This document shows positions 34,229 through 44,253 of a stretch of DNA of 64,000 nt, piece after piece. Within the stretch, counting starts at the first letter, position 1. Each line of letters begins with the position of its first letter. Where the stretch lies: the NCBI GenBank assembly GCA_005406025.1, contig BGZK01000744.1:124001-188000 (forward strand). The letters run 5' to 3'. The notes beneath the pieces are model-generated. The model was not told where the DNA came from and did no database searches. It was given only the letters and a program-made list of their open reading frames with translations. Source of the stretch: Eumeta japonica. Its lineage: Eukaryota > Arthropoda > Insecta > Lepidoptera > Psychidae. The position numbers and the translations under genes were made by a program.

Positions 34229-36800
34229 TTTGGGATAAACGTTATTGCTGTATATATAATAAAACAAATCACATTTTCGCCTTAAGCTAGTGTTCTACCG
34301 CGATTTTTCTCTGAAATAATACCATACACATTTTAATGCACAAGTCGACCACTCGACTAGATACGTTATCAGCGATCTGTAGCTCCGTCGCGATACACGG
34401 TTATCGTTTCGTTACGCTACGTCATTGATTAGTACGGTTGATGGAAATTTGTGACATATTTTTTTTAGTTAGTATAGAAAATAATAATAATATTAAACAA
34501 ATAAATATAAGCAAAATTAAAAAGAAAGGAAAAGAAGAATGTTATGAATGATTTATTCGACTTTATCGGTGTAGGCAATAAATGTTTTATTACAACGTAA
34601 TTTCTGCTTTCGTCATCTTTAAAATATCTGATGAAAGATAGGTGTAGTGGATTAAAGAAAAAAAAAATAAGATGTGATTGTGTCGTAACGCGTCGTTTTT
34701 AAACGTGACACGGGGAAATCCGTTTCTACTTTTTATTCCTTATCAGTTCCATAACCTGTAAATGCAAATATATAGAATATTTTCTAGAACAGTAATTTTA
34801 GTTGCGTCCGCGGTCTTATTTGCGATCGTGTGTTGTGTGTTAAAATATGATATATAGGAAAGATATAAAATCAGTACGAATACAATATATTAGAAACAAA
34901 CTTAAAATTGATTAAAAACATAAGAGATAATAATCGACAAAAGAATCTTCAGTTTTTTGGAAAATGCAATCCAATTATTCTCTTGTATTTCCTTATGTTT
35001 CTTTTAAGTAAAAATCAAAGGGAATAACTATCTATGAATGTGTACGTTTTAATCATAATAATCAATAATAAAAATGTTTATTTCCAATAACTTAACAAAG
35101 GTATTACAGCTTACATAGGGTACACTCCTTTTAAGTATTAAAAATATTTGTTCAATGAGGCGCTGCTCCTCCGACATCCATATGATTAAGTACATAGGAG
35201 CAAAACAATATTAGCGGAAGTACACGTGCGCATATGCATTTAGGTGTGCCAAGTGCACACGTGACACGAATGTGTGTGTGTGTGTGTGTGTGTGATGATG
35301 ATGTGGGTGTGGTGCGGTTCGTGTGATGCGGGCATGGGTGTGTGAGTGGGCCGCGTACATGTTAATCCACGCCACAACATACACACACCCAACCACCCGT
35401 ACATAAATTTATCCATTTTTGTATAGTTTTGTTATAATATAACCATATTAGGTAATATATTGCAATAGACTTCTGTGTCATTATAGTTTAGAGTTTTAAG
35501 CCAGTTAGTTAAGGTTTTTTTACAATCAAAGTAATTCATGCAGTATATATTAAGTTTATTGTTGATGGTGATATATAAGTAAACACTTTGTCTGCTGTGT
35601 TGTCTTTTTGCAAAGTAATTTTTCGTAGTATGTATAGGTACAACAGCATAGTTATTTATTTGCCAGGAATATCAGGATTATAAATTAGGGATTTATGCAC
35701 TTTTGGTATCGATGTCAGTATATAAAGTTTTCTCACAGTTAACCGATCATGGAAGCAAATTAGTTCAAGTGATATTAATTTGAATAAAAATATGGCAGAG
35801 TTTTATTTACATTTGATGCAAGACAAGGGTAATGTCATTTCCCATAAATCAAAAAAATTATCTTCAAAACAACATCTCTGTTGGCAAAATAAAAATACGA
35901 CTTCGACGAGTCATTCGAATGCGTCAATGATTATGAATTCTTTACAGATAAACGTCAGTCTTTTCAGTTTTTCAATTTTTATATATCGGATGTGTAATAT
36001 TATATTCGAAAATAGTACATACTTAATAAAATTAGTGTTTTCAAAATGAAGTCCTTGTAAATTTAGTACTTATTTCCAGCAAATGGAAATGCAATAAAAC
36101 ATTTTTTTTAGGTATGAAGTATTAACAGCGCTTTTAGTATTATGAATAACACAATAAAAAATATGAAAATCTATTGTGATAAGGGTATAAAGGACATCAA
36201 GTGATTGAGTAATTATCGTTACTGAACAATAAAATCGCGATAACATGCGAAGTTTCTAATTGTTATTTAGCTGATTCATGTTTTCTTTGAATATTAACTG
36301 TGTCGCGTCGTACACAATCCACGATAAAATAAAAGTCGTCCAGCCTGTCTTTTTCTCCGTTACGTTTTCACGCCGCCATATCAATTTTGATGAAATTTGG
36401 CTACGAGATAGTTTGACGCTAGGGATTGGGCATATGCTATTTTATGTTCGTTTGTTTGTCTGTTGGTTTGTATGCTGTTTCATAATTCAACAATAGTTAC
36501 CTTTTTTTAGTAAACCTTAAGGTTTTAGTAAATCTTAGTGAACAAATAGAGTACATTTTTTTATATGTAAGCTACTGCCTGTTTATCTGTTTATCTGCAT
36601 ATCTATTTATAACTCAACGATAACTTAAATAATTTTGACGAAATCCAAACGAAAACTGATAACACTCATTCTCACAAAAAGTATAGAATATACTTTATTT
36701 TTTTATATATTTGTTTGATCCGTTATAACTATACAACACTACAAAATTATTAATTATTTTGCCAGTCATGCTTATTGTTTGCTTTGTTCGAATATATGTA
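34229..36800. other. 5' flank of the membrane protein gene
   Basis: Presumed promoter side. A TATATATA stretch lies 22-34 bp above the ATG, and a TTATTTCAGAG at about 34305-34315 could be an initiator or an intron end; neither is decisive. Beyond it are a (TG)n tract (35271-35294) and an interspersed-repeat-like tract (about 36345-36640, with ..TTTTGATGAAATTTGGCTAC..). No convincing coding exon. Confidence 0.4.
35271..35294. repeat. (TG)n microsatellite
   Basis: 24 bp of TG dinucleotide. Confidence 0.95.
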
Positions 36801-36814
36801 CACAATACAGTATA

Positions 36815-37911
36815 TATTAGGTCGGAGAAATTTTGTTTTCGTATTTCATAAGTAAATATTGCAATAAACTTTTCTTGATTGTGCTGTTTGTATCTGATTA
36901 GTTTTGATACCTTTAAATTATAAGAAAAGAAAAATAAGTAAAAACAGTGTCACGCTATTTTTCTATTGTGTTTGCCAACCAAAACGAGTGAATCTGATAT
37001 AGAAATTCGATATATTACGAAGTTTTATTACAAAAAAGAGAAAAAAGTAACACAACTGTGAAAAAAAAATTGTGACCTGTATATACATAATGCAGTGTCG
37101 GTAAGAGTAGCACAAAACTGGTTCAAGCGATTTCAGTCCGGTAATTTTGATGTTAAAGATGAATCTCGCTCTGTCGATCGGTCACCGACAAAGTCGATGT
37201 CATTTTGAAAAAAGTAGAGCAAGATGAACATATTAGTTCTTACGACATAGCTGAAGAGTTGAGTATTGACCATAAAACAGTTTTGACTCATTTGAACAAA
37301 GGTGGATATACAAAAAAGCTTACACGAGCTCACTAAAAGAAATCTAATGAATAGTGTACTCATTTGCGATTTTTTATTGAAACGTATTGAAAACGAATCG
37401 TTTTTGAAAAGACTGGCCACTGGTGATGAAAAACCGATTACCTACGACAAGAAAGTGTGAAAAAGATCATAGTCAAAATGCAGAGAAGCTCCACAGATTA
37501 ACTCGCAATAAGTTGATGTTATGTATATGGTGGAATTGGAAAGAAAATATTCATTATGAGCTTTTACCGGGCAAAACCATCAATTCGGATTTCTATTGGC
37601 TACGGTTGAACAGACTCAAACAAGAAATAAAGAAAAATGTTTACAATCGGTCAAAAGAAAGGGTGTGGTTTTTCACCAAAATAATACCAGATTACACACG
37701 TCTTCAGCCAGTCAGCAAATATTGAAAGAGTTTAGTTGGGAAGTGTTAATACATTCACCATATAGTTCTGACCCTGCACCCTCAGATTTTTACCTCTTTC
37801 GGTCTCTTCAGAATTTTTCAGTTAGTGTTAAGTTAACTTCAAGAAAGGATTGTCAAAACTATTTGTCGTAGTTTTTGATCAGAAATCCCGAAATTTCAAC
37901 AGCAATGGGAT
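36815..37911 (+). pseudogene. mariner-family transposase relic, copy 2
   Basis: Starts with a terminal-repeat-like TTAGGTCGGAGAAATTTTG (about 36817), then leader and, in shifting frames, ESDIEIRYITKFYYKKEK.., VAQNWFKRF-type DNA-binding part, LEKVEQDEH.., ATGDEK (first catalytic Asp near 37425), GVVFHQNN (second catalytic Asp replaced by Asn) and a PYSSDPAPSDFYLF block (third Asp present). The C-terminus stops short at about 37911, where the LTR of element 2 begins, so the last about 20 codons and the 3' terminus are missing. It is the closest relative in the window of copies 1 and 3. Confidence 0.9.
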
Positions 37912-38095
37912 TGTATCAAGGGCTCTCTGATGAAGTTCAGGAATACAATTATTTAAATGAAAGAAGATATACCTTTCTATGTTTTAATATCTAGTGTTTT
38001 ATTCGAACTTTGAATCGAACGCGAACCCAAATTCGCGAGAATAAGAATGAAGGTCGCATGTCTTACGTGCCACCTACTCTTAGCTTACCTATTCA
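37912..38095 (-). mobile_element. 3' LTR of element 2 (shortened)
   Basis: Starts TGAATAGGTAAGCTAAG (after GGGGGGATGA) like the element 1 LTR and ends CATCAGAGAGCCCTTGATACA. The terminal part matches the 5' LTR end near 43889-43945 (..TATCTTCTT..AAATAAATTGTATTC..CATCAGAGAACCC). Only about 184 bp, so internally deleted relative to the 364-376 bp LTRs of element 1. Confidence 0.7.
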
Positions 38096-38756
38096 TCATC
38101 CCCCCTCGAGAAAAAAAAATCGAACGAAAGTAAGTATTTCTTTTTGTGCACCAATTTTATAGCAATTAACAGCATACATACTGGGCCCTATCTAAATGCG
38201 GAACGACGGACATGAAGAGTGGTGCGTTAAGATCACAGTACATCCTTTGGCATGGATTTCGATTTATTATTTATTTTCATAATATGTTTATTATTTTCGC
38301 ATAAAGACGCGTAGCCAGGGTGTATTTATCAAACAAAACCACATTAAAAGGTACACACAACCACTCAGACAGAGTAACCATACTAAGTATAAAATCAGTC
38401 GTCATTCCTGATTCAGTTTATGTCGGAAAACAAACCGCGCGGATCAACCGTCGCAATTCTACGCGTATAGTTGCCTCCCTTCACAAACGGAATTTATCGT
38501 CTGTACCCCACCTCTCTCAAATAACCTTTAATCATTAAAAAACAGGTCACGGTTAGTCTTTTTTCTTCTTCCTACTTTTCTACCGTGTCTTCAGATGCTG
38601 AGCGCGGTGTTAGCCGCCTGGAGGTCCACCAACTCTCGCACATAACATGTTACATAAAAAGGACAACACGCTAAATTTAAAAAATTACATTATTTTATTA
38701 TCATCACATTTAATTAAATTGGATTGCGAGGCAATAATTATTTAACTCGTATTAAT
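38096..38756 (-). mobile_element. 3' noncoding part of element 2
   Basis: Reverse complement matches element 1 at about 31131-31986: GGTGG/GATGG-CCTCC.GGCGGC, CTCAGCATCTGAAGAC, GGGAGGCAACTATACGCGTA-type and TGGCTACGCGTC blocks. The homology ends near 38755 (AACTCGTAT), where viral sequence begins. Confidence 0.8.
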
Positions 38757-39400
38757 CCTAACATTTCAAGCATGCTCGTTGCTATCATCTTTGGGGGACC
38801 AGGCTTTGGAGGGGACGATCACAACTCGCACTATAAGTGTGGATACGATGTCGGTGTCATTCGAAAAGTCCTGGACCAACTGGGATGCATCAAAGCATCC
38901 GGGATTCACGTGGTAGTGGTGGGTCGACGATGAGGATCGACGTGAAAACCTAAACTACCTCCTGCAACGCGATCCGACAAATACCGTCAATATAGTTGAT
39001 ACCTGGGGACATCCCATAATAAGCGATGGTTTATCAGGTTCCGAACATCTCCGGCAACGCATAACCGAAGACAAAAAATCGAAGCTGGAGGACAGCAGGC
39101 AGAGAGCTCACGAAGAAAACTCCGAGTCTAATGAACGAATCCGTCTATTCATTAGCAGCATTAGGAAGAGCCGCAAAAAGCTTGCTCTGGACAAAATATC
39201 TGTAGGGAGCAAGTACATCCCAAGCGAAGAGGAAAAAACCAACAGTGCCAATAGACCCAAAAACCGCGCCAATAAGAATCCAAAAAGGGGAGGTCGATCC
39301 ACCGGCCCCGGTTCCTGTAAGACGACTACGAGACCATCACGCAAACGCGTTCTCAGAGCTCATAGCGCTTACCTCAGCAACCTTGAAAGTCCACAAAGCT
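38757..39400 (+). pseudogene. Viral region upstream of the helicase, domain unrecognised
   Basis: Frame one (to 38931) reads LVAIIFGGPGFGGDDHN.., with hydrophobic strand-like and VVVVGRR segments; after a shift near 38935 a second frame (to about 39400) has a DTWGHP motif, then a long charged, Lys/Arg/Glu/Ser-rich stretch, likely a flexible linker. In virga/nege-like viruses a methyltransferase-like (FtsJ) domain or a proline/charged hinge often precedes the helicase, but no diagnostic motif is visible, so function is left open. Confidence 0.5.
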
Positions 39401-39542
39401 AAGTAGGAAATGTTAAGGTTGTGCCGAGACAAATTTGAGGAACAGTTGAGGACTGCGCTTGAGAACGTGGATGCCGCCATATATGACAAAAACTCTTAAA
39501 CAATCCTCAGAGGAAAAATAAGTATTTATACATATGGCGCCC

Positions 39543-40660
39543 TAAAGTGCGATAAATGGTCTGGTGGCCCTTGATAAGGAACAGATGGACCGTACAGAAG
39601 GACTAAAATATATCACCCCCTTGTATGACCCGATAGTGGTCATTGCTCGATTCACGAGGATTGCACAGGAGGACCGAATATTGGACATGGTAAAAACCGT
39701 TACAAAGCGTAAAGCTTCTGGCGACGCCCGGGAAGGCTGGGAAGTGCCCGATATAACATGAGTCAATGGAGTCCCAGACTGCGGTAAAACAACATGGGCC
39801 GTGAAGCACTTTGAATTGGGGAGGGACGTTGTCATCACCACAACACAAGAAGCAGAAAGAGACTTCAAAGAGAAGCTTGCTAGCCGATTGGGAGCTGACG
39901 CAAGCAGCAAAGTGAAAACGATGGTTTCGGTCTTGGTGAATGGCTTCCAGGAACTGAACAGCTGCGATCGACTGATCATAGATGAGGCCCTCATGAGCCA
40001 CTTTGGAGCCATTGTTATGGCGACATGGCTTGCGGGTGCAAAAGAGGTCCTTCTGATAAGCGATGTTAACCAAGTCCCCTTCATCGAAAGGCTGAACCTA
40101 TTCGAAATGCATTACATTCGACCAAACCTAGTGGCAATGGTCACGAAGGAACTTCTCTGCACCTACAGGCACCCGATGGATTCCAAACATATGCCCTTAA
40201 AGAGGTATATAGTAGCATATACTCATCCATGAATTGGGTCCGATCATTGCGGATCGAGAGACACAGTGACGCGAACATCCTGAAAGATCTTCCAAACACA
40301 CTCTACTTAACATATACACAGGTAGAGAAAGAATCCCTTATCACCTGGGGATTCGGAAAGGGAGAAGGGACACGTATCCTGACTGTCCACGAGGCACAGG
40401 GTCTGACGTCCGAAAGAACTGTTACCGTGCAGATCGTGGCGAAACATAAATTACACGATAGTGTATCACACGCCATAGTGGCAATAACGCGCTACGCCGT
40501 CAGCTGTTTGTATCACATAGACAACGGTGAATGAATAGGCAGATTCATTAAAAAGGCCGTAGCTGCCAGCAAAAACAAAATAAAAGACAACTATGCAAAA
40601 ATGGCCTTTCGATATAAGAACAAGACAATCATGGTCGTCCACCCAAAAAACTGGAAACAG
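39543..40660 (+). pseudogene. Viral superfamily 1 RNA helicase, broken
   Basis: Motif I (Walker A) reads GVPDCGKTT at 39768-39794; the usual form is GVPGCGKT, so one Gly is Asp. Motif II is LIIDEAL (Asp at 39981), motif III region GAKEVLLISDVNQVPF (to about 40080), motif IV-like ELLCTYRHPMD near 40150, motif V VHEAQGLTS near 40387 and motif VI-like IVAITRYAV near 40470. Order and spacing fit a complete viral helicase 1 domain. A stop separates the segment before motif I (39760), the frame shifts near 40230 and a stop follows at 40534. In the parent virus it would unwind RNA during replication; here it is a relic. Confidence 0.85.
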
Positions 40661-41238
40661 TAAACAGACGATGCGGACTTCTCATGTCACTATTGCTGAA
40701 AAATAAATATAGTATCCTTCTGTCTCACGCTCCATAAATGTACATATCTAAAACATGTTAGTGCTGTGTATATAAAATAAAAATTTACAATTTTCAAAAG
40801 TAAAACATAAAAAGAGATCACTTACAACAATCGGTTCAGTTGTAAATATGAAAAATATAATGTAGCAAGTAAAAAGTAATCAACACTTATGGCAAAAGTA
40901 AAAAAAAATCCGACTGGATACTTAATGGTCTGACTCGTGGGGGTGGAGAAACTGGATCACTCAACTCTCTCAAATACTGTAGAGTTAGGCGATGGCCGCC
41001 TCAGCATCAACCCTGTGAGGTGGTGCCCCGAAGCGAAATCAAGATTGGACCCGAAAAAAAAAATCTTTTGGATATGTAAGAAGATATAATAGGGAAGTGA
41101 AACTATACATATTGTAAATAAGTGGTGCTGAGTGAATAATGCTCTTATTAACTGCGATACATAAAAATTAAACACTTCGATCAAAAAAGGGTATGGACTA
41201 CGAGTCTATAGATGTAAAAATAAATTATTAAAAAAAAA
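40661..41238 (+). other. 3' tract of the viral segment with GC-rich block and A-run
   Basis: After the helicase end (about 40660) no polymerase-like motif appears. A short open stretch from about 40890 with an in-frame stop crosses a GC-rich block (40915-41060, e.g. GTGAGGTGGTGCCCCGAAGC). The tract ends AAAATAAATTATT plus nine A (41230-41238) and is followed at once by retroelement sequence CATAATTC. It may be a viral 3' untranslated region or a small downstream gene. Confidence 0.5.
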
Positions 41239-42400
41239 CATAATTCTTAAAGTATTTCAATGCCCACAAAACTCCTAAACATTTGAGTTCTGTCGCTGAA
41301 TATTTCTTTTCTTAGTCGTTAAACTTTCGCTACGCGTAAGCTACTGGATGCATTTCTCTTAGTTCTTTCTCTTCTTGCATCAGTGAAGCATCCAATGCTT
41401 CCCCGCTAGCATCTACAAATAATCGAGTTACTACTCTATCGTCGTTATTTTCAAAATGTTTTAATATAGGAGAATTACATAAGAATTTCTTCAAGATTTC
41501 AAATACCGTCTGGCATTCCTCTGCCCAATAACATTTATTACTCTTTTTTAATAACTTTGTTAATGGCAATGTAATTTGAGTGTAATTCTCCATGAACTTC
41601 CTGTAATAGGATATGAAAACTAGAAATGATTTTAAATTCTTCGCGGTCGTTGGTCTCTCTAATTCTAGAACTGCATCTAACTTATTTCTAAAAGGTTTGA
41701 CTTCTTCTTCACTGACTTTATAACCTAGAATTGTTATTGATTCATAACTTAAGCTACATTTCGAAGATTTCAACATCAAATTCGCTTCTCTAAATTTATT
41801 CAGCACATTTCTCAAACTATTGCAAAATTCTTCAAAAATTTTTTTTATACTCTACTATGTCGTCTATATAGAATATGGCTTTTCTATACTTAATTGCTGC
41901 TAAAACTGTGTCCACCATTCTCTGAAAATTGGCCTGACTTGTCTGTTATCACTATGGAACCACACTGATCTTGAAGATTCCTGAGGGAGTTACAAATGCG
42001 GTCTTCGGCCTATCTTTGTCACTTACTTCCATCTGCCAATAGCCCGATATTAGGTCTAAACTAGCAAAATACTTAGCTTTGAATAAATACATTAGTAAAT
42101 CTTCTATTCTCGGAATAGGATAGGAATCTGAAATAACCCTTTTGTTTCAATTCCTAAAGTCTACACAAAATCTCCATGTGTCGTCCGGCTTTTTTACTAA
42201 CACCACAGGAGATGCATAAGGACTTTTTCAATGTCTAATAACTCCATTATCTAACATTTGTTGTACTTGTTTTTCTATAATTTTGTGTTGTCCCATATAT
42301 ACTCTATATGGTGGTTTATGGATCGGTATTTCATTTTGAGTTTTGATTTTTACTTCGAAACTTTGCCTAATTGCAAATTCTCAAACGTGAAACGATCAAA
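41239..42400 (-). pseudogene. Reverse transcriptase and RNase H start of element 2
   Basis: The 41330-41815 frame is intact over 161 codons: KSSKCSLSYESITILGYKVS, ERPTTAKNLKSFLVFISYYR, LTKLLKKSNKCYW and LFVDASGEALDASLMQEEK, i.e. RT thumb/connection and the first RNase H Asp (FVDAS). Upstream in other frames are FYIDDIVEY (YxDD active site, about 41875-41850) and the N-terminal PYRVYM..-type block near 42310. Homology to element 1 stops at 41239, inside RNase H (element 1 position about 29432). Confidence 0.9.
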
Positions 42401-42839
42401 ATATCCAGACAACACTTCTTGTGGTTCACCTCGTTGACAGACAGACATGTCTTTATTTATATTCATCATCAATCACCTACCTTCTATTGCTTTTCTGGCA
42501 TGGGAATCAGAGATGGGTTGCATACCGATAAGTATATTTCATTCTTATCGAGCCAGTCCTCGAAATACGTCATCACAACTGACGCCAACTTCTATTCGGC
42601 GACCGAGATAAAAGCGGTACATGCAATGCTTTCTTACTGAAAACAGGTTTATTTTATTATAATTTAGCACAACTGCGTTTTGCTTCATAAACTCCGTCCC
42701 AAAATAAAACTAAGTGTAAATCTTTACAACAAAAGTATGTTTAAACTTAGTTTTCTTTATATAAAAGTCAAGTGACGTAATCCCTATAAATTGTAAAATT
42801 GATCCATTTACCCCTTTAAATAATTTTAGTAAATTATAA

Positions 42840-43130
42840 TTTTAGTAATTTTAGTAAATTGTCAATCTCCCATGTTTTATTACAACATGGGAGTTTGACA
42901 ATTACTAAAATTATTAACGTCTATAATATTTATGTTGACACAGCTCACGTCAGTCCCTGAACCTAACAAACCGTGCACATTACCTTTTTTTACCGCAATC
43001 TTTACGTACGTACTGCCGGTATTCACTTGGCGGGTGGCTTCATTGGACAGCGGCTGCCCGCCTCGTAGTTGATTCACGGCCGCTGTTCCCTCGTATTTCA
43101 CTGGTGACTCGTCGGAGGTTGAGGTCACTT
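42840..43130 (-). pseudogene. Protease relic of element 2
   Basis: Reads VKKGNVHGLLGSGTDVSCVN; the catalytic Asp of the (D)SG/(D)TG motif is Gly (GGT codon). Equivalent to 27722-27963 of element 1. Immediately downstream in the element is a templated inverted insertion (hairpin 42847-42912) absent from element 1. Confidence 0.8.
42847..42912. repeat. About 30-bp hairpin in element 2
   Basis: Arms AATTTTAGTAAATTGTCAAT..CTCCCATGTT and its near-exact inverse (one mismatch, one indel), with a 7-nt loop. The right arm is the ancestral retroelement sequence; the left is an extra inverted copy. Confidence 0.95.
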
Positions 43131-43860
43131 TCTGTCCCCTTGGTCAGCTCGGCCCTAATCGGTAGCGTCGCCCGTCGCTGCAGTCGCAAAACCAGTACGG
43201 TCGAGCTTCCGTCCTGGCCGGCTGTGGCGGCCTTACGTCGATCATCTCGTTGCTTGCAGGGTGTTCTTGGGAATCTTCTTTGTTTCCACACTCCATCGGC
43301 AAGTCATAAGTAGTCACCCGATTTTCTATATACTCGTACACTTGTTTATAGTTCGTAATAACTGACTTTAATTCTGCGAATGATTTGCAAACTCACGCTG
43401 CTAATAATGGTTTGACATTCGCTTTCAAGCCACGCAGGAACGTCATAAAAATCGTGTTTCCTTTATTGATTTTTGCTTTTGTAGGTAGCTAACCTTTTTA
43501 CTTTATAAAAATACTAGGCTGGGTCAACTTCTTCTTGTTTTGTTTTATAAAATATTTCTCCATAATTTATTTCGCATTTGGATCCATCCTTAAACTTCTT
43601 TATAATTTCTTTGTAAGTCATTACCGCAGTGTCAATAGTTTTCAAAAAATAATTTAGTTGGGTCCGCCGTATACAGACTTAAGCCCGCTTTTTTCTGCTG
43701 TTCGCTACAATTCTTCAACGCGGCCAATGTCTCATAGTTATTGTAAAATTCGCCGAAATCTTCGTTGGACAAACCTTGAAAGACTGTTGCTATTTTTATA
43801 ATCTTTATATTACTTTGCTTCTCATTTCTTCGTTACTCGGCGCCTCCAACATTATAGAGC
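43130..43860 (-). pseudogene. gag relic of element 2
   Basis: Minus-strand frames (43040-43291 and 43144-43341) share the DDRRKAATAGQDGSSTVLVLRL-like arrangement with 27470-27545 of element 1, and further up a KLTKKLN..FLRGLK-type capsid relic is present in broken frames. GC-rich, Arg-rich linker toward the protease. Inactive. Confidence 0.6.
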
Positions 43861-44148
43861 GTAGCTCAGCGGGTGGTACGCTTCGGGTTCTCTGATGAAA
43901 TCGAAGAATACAATTTATTTAAAAAAAAGAAGATACAAACTGAACCGTTTATTGGTCGGCTTTTCAATATCTCTCCTTACGAATTCCAATGTAGTCTTTT
44001 ATCATATTACTTACAAGAATTCATTATTCTGTCGTTATCGAAGCTTATGCACTTAGGCGTTCATCCTCGACTCTTTGCTATGTTTTTTCTATCTACTGTT
44101 TTATTACAATATATGTCAATATATCATCTAAGTAAACTAAAAGTCAGC

Positions 44149-44253
44149 TAAAATTTAAACGACGATCTTTAGTTAAGATCGTTATATAGTAAACATAGTA
44201 AATATAGTAAAATAGACGTAGTAGAGATAGTAAAGATCGTGATTTAAATTTTA
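44149..44253. repeat. Hairpin with tandem ATAGTAAA-like loop
   Basis: TAAAATTTAAAC.ACGATCTTTA at 44149-44171 is inverted at 44231-44253; the loop contains several TAGTAAA-like units and a second ACGATCTT/AAGATCGT hairpin. Confidence 0.7.

Larger units (their letters stand above)
38757..41238 (+). other. Endogenous positive-strand RNA virus segment (about 2.5 kb)
   Basis: Plus-strand sequence of clearly different, GC-richer composition, lying where element 2 should have its integrase. It contains a broken superfamily 1 RNA helicase (39560-40660), an upstream open but unrecognised region (38757-39400), a downstream tract with a GC-rich block (40915-41060), and ends in a run of nine A preceded by AATAAATTATT at the junction. 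Frames are interrupted by several stops and shifts, so it is an inactive fossil. The helicase type is that of alphavirus-like (virga/nege-like) viruses of insects and plants. No polymerase is present in the fragment. Assignment to a named genus is not possible by eye. Confidence 0.8.
37912..44150 (-). mobile_element. Decayed LTR retrotransposon element 2, same family as element 1, with viral insert
   Basis: Minus-strand copy. Its parts, from high to low coordinates: 5' LTR (about 44150-43862, strongly diverged), primer site TTGGAGGCGCCGAG (about 43857-43844), gag relic, protease relic, RT, start of RNase H (to 41239), foreign plus-strand sequence (41238-38757), the element's 3' noncoding part (38755-38106), a polypurine run CTCGAGGGGGGATGA and a shortened 3' LTR (38095-37912). 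Compared with element 1 the segment equivalent to 29433-31130 (RNase H end and integrase) is absent. The upper boundary is approximate. Confidence 0.85.

Noticed and set aside
39108..40084. Long minus-strand frames (39108-39344, 39542-40084, 39603-40073)
   Set aside because: They are antisense to the viral helicase region, whose plus-strand motifs are clear.
43854..43900. tRNA-like string TAGCTCAGCGGGTGG followed by GGGTTCTC
   Set aside because: It lies at the LTR/primer-site junction of element 2 and aligns with the corresponding part of element 1; no cloverleaf forms.
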